This document shows, piece by piece, positions 1 through 5,281 of a stretch of 5,281 nt of DNA (the stretch's first letter is position 1; every line of letters begins with the position of its first letter). The notes beneath the pieces were generated by a model, which worked only from the letters and a program-made list of their open reading frames with translations, did not search any database and was not told where the DNA came from. Made by a program: the position numbers and the translations under genes. The DNA is taken from assembly GCA_900553115.1 (NCBI GenBank), contig USCF01000088.1:1-5281 (forward strand), given 5' to 3'. Origin of the DNA: an uncultured Alphaproteobacteria bacterium. Lineage in GTDB: Bacteria > Pseudomonadota > Alphaproteobacteria > RF32 > CAG-239.

Positions 1-687
1 GTTGGCATAGCAGGCGATTTATCTGCCGCTGAAGCTAAAAAGCTACTGGAAGATTTATTTATAAAACTGCCGAAAGAAAGTTTGACAAAGCCGCTGCCTA
101 AAATTGATTTTTCGGCTGATGGTGTGGAGTATAACACCGAACGCAGTTCCGCGCAGGCTTTGACACGATTGGCGGCAAACGGAACATTTCGCGATAGTGC
201 CGCTTTTTATCCTTTATATCTGGTCAACTATATTTTTGGCGAATCCGGTTTGAGTTCTCGTCTTTCCAAAAAAATCAGAGAAAAAGAAGGTTTAACTTAT
301 GGCGTTTATACCTATCTTTCAATTAGTGATGCGGCGGCGCTAATCGGCGGAGGTTTTTCTGCAACCCACGAAAATTTTGCCAAAGCGCAGCAAATGCTGA
401 AAGAAGAATGGCTGAGATTAGGTGAAAAAGGCCTAAGCAATAAAGAGTTAAACGAGGCTAAGAACTCTTTGATAAATTCGTTTTATTTGCGTTTTGCCAA
501 CATAGATGGCGTTTCGGGAATGCTGGTTTCAATGCAAAAATATAATTTAGGTCTTGATTTTTTAGATAAGCGCAATGATTATGTCCGCAATGTGTCGTTG
601 AAAGATGCTAATGAAGCGGCAAAAAAATATTTTAGTTCAATTCCGGATTTTGTGAATATCGGAGTTGATAGTGAGGAGGAAAAATAA
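1..687 (+). CDS. M16 family (pitrilysin / processing-peptidase-like) protein, C-terminal part, 5' truncated by the window edge
   Basis: The reading frame is open from base 1 to the TAA at 685-687, giving 228 codons, so the true start lies upstream of the window. The first residues (VGIAGDLSAAEAKKLLEDLF) match the strand-helix segment, ending in a 'vvGd' pattern, that precedes the second half of M16 proteins. Further on, SSRLSKKIREKEGLTYGVY is the hallmark of the M16 C-terminal domain, with the conserved Arg (codon 277-279) and Tyr (codon 298-300) that complete the active site in M16B enzymes. The tail (NDYVRNVSLKDANEAAKKYF) is also typical. The zinc-binding HxxEH motif would be in the missing N-terminal half, so it cannot be decided whether this is the active metallopeptidase or the inactive partner that many Alphaproteobacteria encode in tandem with it. 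Such proteins usually act in the periplasm, but no signal peptide can be checked here. The last codons (encoding SEEEK) also supply the Shine-Dalgarno of pgi. Family assignment is firm; the role is open. Confidence 0.9.
   Translation, partial: VGIAGDLSAAEAKKLLEDLFIKLPKESLTKPLPKIDFSADGVEYNTERSSAQALTRLAANGTFRDSAAFYPLYLVNYIFGESGLSSRLSKKIREKEGLTYGVYTYLSISDAAALIGGGFSATHENFAKAQQMLKEEWLRLGEKGLSNKELNEAKNSLINSFYLRFANIDGVSGMLVSMQKYNLGLDFLDKRNDYVRNVSLKDANEAAKKYFSSIPDFVNIGVDSEEEK
674..679 (+). promoter_or_regulatory. Shine-Dalgarno for pgi inside the end of the M16 gene
   Basis: AGGAGG is a near-perfect Shine-Dalgarno, but 13 nt, almost all A, separate it from the ATG at 693, longer than the usual 5-9 nt. 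No closer start codon exists in the pgi frame, and the protein start agrees with the family. The site lies within the last codons of the upstream gene, so translation of the two genes is likely linked. Confidence 0.6.
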
Positions 688-692
688 AAAAA

Positions 693-2333
693 ATGTTCGG
701 AAGAAATAAATTAAAATCATGGGGTAAATTAGACAGTGTTTACCGTCGTTTCAAAAAAACACAAATGAAAGATTTATTTGCAGCTGATGAAAACAGAGCT
801 GATAAATATTCTTTAAAGTTAGAAAATTTACTGCTTGATTATTCTAAGAACAGAATTGATGACAGCGTGATGTCGGCTTTGTTTGATTTGGCTAAAGAAC
901 GTGACGTGTGCGGACGCATAAAATCAATGTTCAGCGGAGAAAAAATTAATAAAACTGAAAACCGTGCGGTTTTGCATGTGGCTTTGCGTCATCAGGATAA
1001 TACTCCGATTTATGTCGATGGCCGCGACGTTATGCCAAAAATCCGCGAAGTTTTAGCTCGAATGAAAGATTTTTCCGAAGCTGTTCGTCTGGGAAGATTT
1101 ACCGGCTATACCGGCAAAAAACTGACTAATATTGTCAATATCGGCATTGGTGGCTCGGATTTGGGACCTCGTATGGCGGTTGAGGCTTTGCGTCCGTATT
1201 GGGCAAAAGATATCAAATGTTATTTTATTTCGAATATTGACGGCACAGCTTGCGCCGAGGTTTTGAATAAAATTGATCCGGAAACAACTCTTTTTATTGT
1301 GGCTTCAAAAACATTTACTACCATAGAAACTCTTACTAACGCCAAAACCTGCCGCAAATGGCTGGTAGACGCTTTGGGAGAACATGCCGTTGCTAAGCAT
1401 TTTATAGCGCTTTCAACCAACAAAGCCGAAGTGGAAAAATTTGGTATCAATTCCGATAATATGTTTGAATTTTGGGACTTTGTCGGTGGCCGCTATTCTA
1501 TGTGGTCTGCCATTGGTATGATTATCTCCATTGCCGTGGGTTTTGAAAATTTTGAACGTATGCTCAAAGGCGCAAATGCTATGGACAAGCATTTTGCCGA
1601 AACTGAATTGGAACATAATATTCCGGTTGTTTTGGCTTTGCTTGGAATTTGGTATAACAATTTTTATGGTATACATCGCTATTGCGTTGTGCCGTATGAC
1701 CAATATTTACAATATCTGCCGGCTTATTTGCAGCAGCTGGATATGGAAAGCAACGGTAAATCAATTGGCTTGGATAACAAACCGGTTAGTTACGCGACCG
1801 GACCGGCTTTGTTTGGCGGTGCCGGAACCGACGTGCAGCACTCGTTTTTCCAACTTTTGCACCAAGGAACCGAAATTGTGCCGGTAGACTTTATAATTCC
1901 GGCAATTTCTCACAATGAAATCGGTAATCATCATCAAATTTTGCTATCAAACGTTTTGGCTCAAGGCGAAGCTTTGATGCAGGGTAAAACCGTAGAAGAG
2001 GCGGCTTTGGAACTGGAAAAAGCCGGAAAGAGTAAAGACGAAATTGAAGCTCTGAAAAAATATAAGAGCTTTTCCGGCAATCGTCCGTCAAATACCATTG
2101 TGGTTAAAAAGCTGGACCCGTATACTTTGGGTATGTTGGTTGCTATGTATGAACACAAAATTTATGTGCAAGGAGTTATTTGGAATATTAACTCTTTTGA
2201 CCAATTCGGTGTTGAACTTGGCAAAAAACTGGCTTTGAATATATTGCCGGAGATTGAAGGAACCGCCTTTGGCGTTGAACATGACAGCTCCACAACGGCG
2301 TTAATCAATTATATCAAAAAAATTAGAAAGTAG
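693..2333 (+). CDS. pgi: glucose-6-phosphate isomerase
   Basis: This 546-residue cytosolic enzyme interconverts glucose-6-phosphate and fructose-6-phosphate, the second step of glycolysis and a step of gluconeogenesis. The length and the colinear match, from the N-terminal DYSKNRI block (49-55) to the C-terminus, fit the long (about 550-residue) PGI type of E. coli and eukaryotes. GIGGSDLGP (151-159) and the phosphate-binding SKTFTTIET (205-213) lie in the first SIS domain. The signature FVGGRYSMWSAIG (263-275) includes the catalytic-region Arg267. MESNGKS carries the catalytic Glu352, and DVQHSF the ring-opening His383. The second signature, QGVIWNINSFDQFGVELGKK (493-512), contains the active-site Lys511. 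Nothing essential is missing. The ATG at 693 gives an N-terminus of family-typical length. The gene starts 5 nt after the M16 stop and ends 8 nt before mutL, so it is probably in one transcript with both. No promoter of its own is visible. Confidence 0.98.
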   Translation: MFGRNKLKSWGKLDSVYRRFKKTQMKDLFAADENRADKYSLKLENLLLDYSKNRIDDSVMSALFDLAKERDVCGRIKSMFSGEKINKTENRAVLHVALRHQDNTPIYVDGRDVMPKIREVLARMKDFSEAVRLGRFTGYTGKKLTNIVNIGIGGSDLGPRMAVEALRPYWAKDIKCYFISNIDGTACAEVLNKIDPETTLFIVASKTFTTIETLTNAKTCRKWLVDALGEHAVAKHFIALSTNKAEVEKFGINSDNMFEFWDFVGGRYSMWSAIGMIISIAVGFENFERMLKGANAMDKHFAETELEHNIPVVLALLGIWYNNFYGIHRYCVVPYDQYLQYLPAYLQQLDMESNGKSIGLDNKPVSYATGPALFGGAGTDVQHSFFQLLHQGTEIVPVDFIIPAISHNEIGNHHQILLSNVLAQGEALMQGKTVEEAALELEKAGKSKDEIEALKKYKSFSGNRPSNTIVVKKLDPYTLGMLVAMYEHKIYVQGVIWNINSFDQFGVELGKKLALNILPEIEGTAFGVEHDSSTTALINYIKKIRK

Positions 2334-2341
2334 TTTGAACT

Positions 2342-4207
2342 ATGCCAATTCGCGTTTTACCGTCTAATTTAGTCAACCAAATAGCCGCCGGTGAGGTGAT
2401 AGAGCGTCCGGCTTCGGTGATAAAAGAATTGGTAGAAAACGCAATTGATGCCGGAGCCTCAAAAATAGAGGTCACGCTGGAAGGCGGCGGAAAAAACCTG
2501 ATTACGGTTGTTGATAATGGTAAAGGTATCAGCGTTGAAGAACTGCCTTTGGCTGTGGAACGGCACGCCACTTCAAAATTACCGGATAATGATTTGTTCA
2601 ATATAAATTTTTTGGGGTTCAGAGGCGAGGCGCTGCCGTCTATTGCTTCTGTTGCCAAATTAACAATCAGTTCACGTCAGCAAAACGCGGATAGCGGCTG
2701 GCAAATCAGCGTCAACGGCGGTGACAAAAGCGATGTCAGACCGGCGGCCGTTCCTTTGGGAACCAAAATTGAGGTGCGCGATTTGTTTTATACGACACCG
2801 GCGCGCTTAAAATTTATGAAGTCTGACGCTTCGGAGGCGGCGCAGTGTGTGGATATGCTGCAGCGCATAGCTTTGGCCAACCCGCAGATTTCATTCTATT
2901 TGAGCAGCGACGGCAAAAAGAAAGTAGCGCTAAACGCTTGTCAGGGAGAATTGTTTGATTGTCGGCAGCGACGCGTGGCAGATGTTATGGGCGGCGAGTT
3001 TGAAGAAAATTCTGTGGCGATTGATGCTGGCAATGATTTTTGTAAAATCAGTGGCTTTATCGGCGTTCCAACCTATAATAAAGCCAATTCTTTATCGGAA
3101 TTTCTATTTGTCAACAATCGTCCGGTGCGGGATAAACTCATTTTGGGCGCAATCAAAGGCGCATATCAAGATATGATGACGGCGGGGCGATATCCGGCCT
3201 GTGCGGTGTTTATTGAAGTAGAACCGATGTATGTTGACGTGAATGTGCATCCAACCAAAGCGGAAGTGCGTTTTTATGACAACGGGGCTATCCGTGGTCT
3301 GCTGGTAGGTAGTATTCGCCATGCTTTGAGTTTTGGCGGGCAAAAAAGCGCTGAAACCGGCGGGCTGGAACATTTGTTGGAACGTACAATTGAGGGAGAA
3401 GAAAATCAAAACGAGCCGCAGAGCAATAATGCCGTTCTTTCTTCAAACAGTTATATGTTGCGAGAACGGGCAGCAAGTTTTGCCTCAACTCCTTTTAATC
3501 ATGTGCATAATTTTGGCGGCAGCAGAGGTAAAAGCGCAGCTTCCACAATGTCTATTCCAGAGCTGGAAAGCAAATTTTCGGTGCGTGTGGCCGAAGAACC
3601 GACTGTGGAAACATTAGAAAAAGTCGGCGAACTTGGTTTGGCTAAGGCGCAGTTTCATAATACCTACATTATCTCGCAAACCGAAGACAGTATTGTCATT
3701 ATTGACCAGCATGCTGCTCATGAGCGTATAACAATGGAAAAGATGAAGCAGAGTATGGCTAAACACGAGCAAATGCCAACGCAAATGCTTTTGTTACCGG
3801 AAGTTGTGGATTTAAGCCTGTCAGAAAAGGAAAATATTTTGGAATATGCTCCACAGTTGGCGCAGCTTGGTTTGATGCTGGAAGAATTTGGCGCTTCGGC
3901 AGTGTTAGTGCGAGAGATTCCGGCCTTGCTGGGTGATACAGATGTTAAAAAGCTGGTTAAGGATATAGCGGCAGAAATTTCTGAGTGGGGCGGAGAATAT
4001 GCTCTTAGTGATAAAATTCATCATATTTGTGCCACGATTGCCTGTCATGGTTCGGTGCGGGCAGGGCGTCCGCTGAATATAGAAGAAATGAACCGCTTGC
4101 TGCGTGATATGGAAAAGACCGAGCATTCTGGCCAATGTAACCATGGTCGTCCGACTTATGTAAAAATCAAATTAGCGGATGTCGAAAAACTTTTTGAACG
4201 TCGCTAG
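2342..4207 (+). CDS. mutL: DNA mismatch repair protein MutL, endonuclease-type
   Basis: This 621-residue protein links MutS mismatch recognition to strand incision and removal. The N-terminal GHKL ATPase (about 1-330) is complete: NQIAAGEVIERP (12-23), KELVENAIDAGA with catalytic Glu29 and Mg-binding Asn33, VDNGKG (57-62), RHATSK (74-79), FRGEAL (93-98) and NVHPTKAEVRF (301-311). A polar, low-complexity linker covers about 333-425. The C-terminal dimerisation domain has the metal-dependent nicking motif DQHA-x2-E-x4-E (455-466), ACHGSVRAG (567-575) and QCNHGRPT (598-605). The family normally has this set where MutH is absent, so this MutL probably nicks DNA itself, unlike the E. coli protein. 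QMLLLP (481-486) fits the QxxLxP beta-clamp binding motif known from the MutL regulatory subdomain. The start is firm because MPIRVLPSNLVNQIAAGEVI is the canonical N-terminus. Only a weak AGAAAG (2325-2330) precedes it, so coupling to pgi, 8 nt upstream, is likely. Confidence 0.98.
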   Translation: MPIRVLPSNLVNQIAAGEVIERPASVIKELVENAIDAGASKIEVTLEGGGKNLITVVDNGKGISVEELPLAVERHATSKLPDNDLFNINFLGFRGEALPSIASVAKLTISSRQQNADSGWQISVNGGDKSDVRPAAVPLGTKIEVRDLFYTTPARLKFMKSDASEAAQCVDMLQRIALANPQISFYLSSDGKKKVALNACQGELFDCRQRRVADVMGGEFEENSVAIDAGNDFCKISGFIGVPTYNKANSLSEFLFVNNRPVRDKLILGAIKGAYQDMMTAGRYPACAVFIEVEPMYVDVNVHPTKAEVRFYDNGAIRGLLVGSIRHALSFGGQKSAETGGLEHLLERTIEGEENQNEPQSNNAVLSSNSYMLRERAASFASTPFNHVHNFGGSRGKSAASTMSIPELESKFSVRVAEEPTVETLEKVGELGLAKAQFHNTYIISQTEDSIVIIDQHAAHERITMEKMKQSMAKHEQMPTQMLLLPEVVDLSLSEKENILEYAPQLAQLGLMLEEFGASAVLVREIPALLGDTDVKKLVKDIAAEISEWGGEYALSDKIHHICATIACHGSVRAGRPLNIEEMNRLLRDMEKTEHSGQCNHGRPTYVKIKLADVEKLFERR

Positions 4208-4226
4208 AAGCTGTTACTTGAAAAAG

Positions 4227-4267
4227 TGTAAAACGCGTATATCTCTTTTACAGATAACAAAGGAGAT
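4227..4267 (+). promoter_or_regulatory. two mutually exclusive RNA hairpins in the leader of the small membrane protein, one covering its Shine-Dalgarno
   Basis: Two stems can be drawn in the 65-nt gap after mutL. Stem A pairs TGTAAAA (4227-4233) with TTTTACA (4246-4252), a perfect 7-bp inverted repeat with a 12-nt loop. Stem B pairs ATCTCTTTT (4241-4249) with AAAGGAGAT (4259-4267): 8 Watson-Crick pairs plus one G-U, and a 9-nt loop. Stem B buries the whole Shine-Dalgarno. Because both stems use 4246-4249, only one can form at a time, so A would free the ribosome site and B would block it. The pairings are seen in the sequence; the regulatory role is inferred. Stem A is A/T-only apart from one G-C pair and would be weak. 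Stem A may instead be a DNA operator, since TGTAAAA-N12-TTTTACA is a dyad. Confidence 0.4.
4259..4265 (+). promoter_or_regulatory. strong Shine-Dalgarno of the 70-residue membrane protein
   Basis: AAAGGAG lies 7 nt before the ATG at 4273, which is ideal spacing and the best ribosome site in the window. An in-frame TAA at 4267-4269, two codons before the ATG, rules out a longer protein and fixes the start. Confidence 0.8.
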
Positions 4268-4272
4268 AAACT

Positions 4273-4485
4273 ATGGGAACATTTTTAAAATATGCGTTTT
4301 ATTTTGCGATAATTTTTATCATATATTTGGTGGTTGCCGGTTTTTATAATGGAAGCATTACCAAATCTTCAACAGTCAGTGAAGTTGGTTCCGAAGTTTC
4401 GACAAATGTTAAACGTATAATTTCAGATACATACCACGAAACTAAAGCCGAAATATCAAATGATGAAGATAAGTCCAAAAAATAG
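4273..4485 (+). CDS. small single-span membrane protein of unknown function (70 aa)
   Basis: I do not recognise a family. The protein starts MGTFLK, followed by one strongly hydrophobic segment at about residues 7-25 (YAFYFAIIFIIYLVVAGFY), then a polar, charged tail of about 45 residues. The short N-terminus with one Lys and no obvious cleavage site suggests an uncleaved membrane anchor. The first part of the tail has Val/Ile at 35, 38, 42, 46 and 49-50, so residues 33-52 could form an amphipathic helix lying on the membrane or pairing with a partner. The end (SNDEDKSKK) is highly charged and probably disordered. A strong Shine-Dalgarno and a fixed start make this a real gene despite its size. 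It follows mutL by 65 nt with no convincing terminator between, so read-through from the operon is possible. The strength of its ribosome site and the structured leader suggest separate control. No function is proposed. Confidence 0.75.
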   Translation: MGTFLKYAFYFAIIFIIYLVVAGFYNGSITKSSTVSEVGSEVSTNVKRIISDTYHETKAEISNDEDKSKK

Positions 4486-4488
4486 AAG

Positions 4489-4517
4489 TTGACGACTGGT
4501 TATCGGTTAGATATAAC
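4489..4517 (+). promoter_or_regulatory. sigma70-type promoter for the 182-residue protein gene
   Basis: TTGACG (4489-4494, 5 of 6 consensus) and TATAAC (4512-4517, 5 of 6) are separated by exactly 17 bp. Transcription would begin near 4523-4525, leaving a leader of about 33 nt before the ATG at 4557. It begins 3 nt after the stop of the small membrane protein gene, so the next gene is likely a separate transcription unit. Confidence 0.7.
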
Positions 4518-4518
4518 A

Positions 4519-4542
4519 AGAGAGTAATAAAAATTATTCTCT
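4519..4542. repeat. 10-bp inverted repeat at the predicted transcription start
   Basis: AGAGAGTAAT (4519-4528) pairs with ATTATTCTCT (4533-4542) around an AAAA loop, with nine Watson-Crick pairs and one G-T. It starts 2 bp after the -10 box and spans the expected +1. This is where a repressor operator would sit. As RNA, only part of the left arm would be transcribed from this promoter, but the full hairpin would form in transcripts reading through from upstream. No T-run follows, so it is a poor intrinsic terminator. The dyad is seen directly; the operator role is inferred. Confidence 0.5.
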
Positions 4543-4556
4543 AAATTATTAGCATT

Positions 4557-5105
4557 ATGGATAAACAATCTAAATTTAATCTCTTGCAAAAGATTGCTTT
4601 GACAGAAGAAGAAGTCGAGAGGTATTTTGTGTTGCAAGAACAAACAGAAAGTCCAGACCGTATATTTCTGCCAATGTCTATTGTTTATGAAACAAAAAGA
4701 AAAAAATTGCGAGTGTTGCCATACTTGGATCTAAATCAAAAAGATAAAGTGTGGGGCATTTCGTTTAATGGTTTGTTGGTGCATAAACAAGATGTGGCTG
4801 CAAATACGTACAAAAGTCTGCATGAGGTCTTGCATAAAGAAAATATTCAATGCAGCAAATATTCTCGTTTTCGTAATTTTCCTAGTTTAGGAAATTGGGA
4901 ACAGATGTTTGCACATATGACGGAGTTTAATAATATGATGTTTGTGTTGCGTAAACATGGCATAAAAGCCGATGATTTACAGACAGAAGTCATGTATTTG
5001 TCCGCCAAAGGCATATTAAGCAATTTTTTGCCAGAGCCGGGAGCTTTAGCTTTTGCTAAAGATGACGACACGCCGATAAAATCGCGCTTTGTCGTTTATT
5101 TGTAG
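4557..5105 (+). CDS. hypothetical protein, unrecognised family (182 aa)
   Basis: I do not recognise this protein. It is 182 residues long, mixed in composition and apparently soluble: no signal peptide, no hydrophobic span, one Cys (99). It opens with a charged helical stretch (TEEEVERYFVLQEQ, 16-29), followed by strand-like segments (RIFLPMSIVYETKRKKLRVLPYL, 35-57, and WGISFNGLLV, 66-75). Then come a basic, aromatic patch (KYSRFRNFPSLGNWEQMF, 101-118) and a compact C-terminal half ending in RFVVYL. The order suggests an alpha/beta domain, with no catalytic motif visible. The ATG at 4557 is the first start after an in-frame TAA at 4542; the next Met is residue 40, which would lose the first helix. 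There is no Shine-Dalgarno; the leader is A/T-rich. Hand-counted GC (4561-5100) is about 36%, well below mutL. It has its own promoter and terminator, so it is a single-gene unit, possibly accessory. Coding status is supported by length, bounded start and terminator position. Confidence 0.75.
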   Translation: MDKQSKFNLLQKIALTEEEVERYFVLQEQTESPDRIFLPMSIVYETKRKKLRVLPYLDLNQKDKVWGISFNGLLVHKQDVAANTYKSLHEVLHKENIQCSKYSRFRNFPSLGNWEQMFAHMTEFNNMMFVLRKHGIKADDLQTEVMYLSAKGILSNFLPEPGALAFAKDDDTPIKSRFVVYL

Positions 5106-5127
5106 ATTTGTTTTTTTAAGATTGATT

Positions 5128-5161
5128 AAAGCCGCCTGTTTTTTAGCAGCCGGCTTTTTTT
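5128..5161 (+). terminator. rho-independent terminator after the 182-residue protein gene
   Basis: GCCGCCTG (5131-5138) pairs with CAGCCGGC (5147-5154), seven pairs with a single C-C mismatch. The stem is extended by three A-T pairs (AAA 5128-5130 with TTT 5155-5157). The loop is TTTTTTAG, and seven T's (5155-5161) follow the GC-rich stem. It lies 22 nt after the stop codon, the usual place, and acts on + strand transcripts. Confidence 0.88.
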
Positions 5162-5170
5162 AAATAGTTC

Positions 5171-5199
5171 TTGCAAAATTTGTCAAATAGACGTACAAT
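5171..5199 (+). promoter_or_regulatory. sigma70-type promoter directed out of the window
   Basis: TTGCAA (5171-5176, 4 of 6) and TACAAT (5194-5199, 5 of 6) are spaced by 17 bp, starting 9 bp after the terminator's T-run. Transcription would begin near 5206 and run to the right. No open frame with a credible ribosome site begins before the window ends (frames opened at 5200, 5222 and 5234 close within a few codons), so the gene it serves lies beyond 5281. The AAAGAGAA near 5272-5279 could be the start of that gene's ribosome site. Confidence 0.55.
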
Positions 5200-5281
5200 G
5201 AAACTGTATTAAATAAGTATTGTGGATGTGATTATGAAGAATTAAATTTGTTGTCTTTGTATCTTTTATTAAAGAGAAATA

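Noticed and set aside
1413..1703. Open frame on the minus strand within pgi (with others at 1220-1450 and 1891-2282)
   Set aside because: These are opposite-strand shadows of a highly conserved enzyme gene and have no family resemblance. None was found to need a separate gene here.
2323..2658. Minus-strand open frame of 111 codons across the pgi-mutL junction
   Set aside because: It mirrors the strongly conserved MutL ATPase codons. Its translation is Ser/Pro/Thr-rich without a domain.
3333..3617. Plus-strand open frame in another frame over the MutL linker (also 1531-1887 in pgi)
   Set aside because: It overlaps a full-length real gene, and the translation is Cys/Trp-rich and unlike a folded protein.
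4218..4243. Possible promoter TTGAAA ... TATATC before the small membrane protein gene
   Set aside because: The spacer between the two hexamers is only 14 bp, too short for a sigma70 promoter, and no better -10 sits at 16-18 bp.
4519..4550. The dyad after the promoter read as a terminator for the small membrane protein gene
   Set aside because: The stem is AT-rich and is followed by AAATTATT, not a T-run, so it is unlikely to end transcription efficiently.
5044..5061. Perfect hairpin CTTTAGC-TTTT-GCTAAAG near the end of the 182-residue gene
   Set aside because: It lies inside coding sequence, has no T-run after it, and a 7-bp A/T-rich stem like this can arise by chance from codons for ALAFAK. 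A true terminator is present 67 nt further on.
5200..5214. ATG directly after the -10 box of the last promoter
   Set aside because: It encodes only four codons before TAA and has no ribosome site.
5206..5221. Direct repeat GTATT ... GTATT
   Set aside because: Five bases repeated in AT-rich sequence is expected by chance.

Overview
This 5.3 kb window is a gene-dense, single-strand (+) stretch of a bacterial chromosome. The MutL belongs to the group that carries the C-terminal endonuclease motif and has the QCNHGRP variant. Together with the neighbourhood (M16 peptidase, then pgi, then mutL) and moderate-to-low GC, this best fits a low-GC member of the Alphaproteobacteria, possibly one of the uncultured gut or host-associated lineages. 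That placement is an inference from gene content and family resemblance; no search was run.

Region 1 (1-4207) is housekeeping and looks like one operon. It holds the 3' part of an M16 (pitrilysin/processing-peptidase-like) gene, cut by the window edge, then a full-length glucose-6-phosphate isomerase gene (pgi) 5 nt downstream, then a full-length mismatch-repair gene (mutL) 8 nt after pgi. All catalytic motifs that can be judged are intact in pgi and mutL. The three proteins do not share a pathway; the tight spacing suggests co-transcription and perhaps translational coupling.

Region 2 (4208-5161) is less ordinary. A 65-nt gap leads to a 70-residue single-span membrane protein with a strong Shine-Dalgarno. 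That Shine-Dalgarno can be paired into a hairpin, and a second, mutually exclusive hairpin lies just upstream. Next comes a good sigma70-type promoter (TTGACG-17-TATAAC) followed at once by a 10-bp inverted repeat, then a 182-residue protein that I do not recognise, and a clear intrinsic terminator. The 182-residue gene is about 36% GC by hand count, against roughly 49% in five sampled blocks of mutL. It has its own promoter and terminator, so it is a self-contained unit and possibly an accessory gene.

Region 3 (5162-5281) contains a second promoter-like element (TTGCAA-17-TACAAT) pointing out of the window and no gene that can be supported. No tRNA, rRNA, CRISPR array, insertion sequence or transposase was seen.
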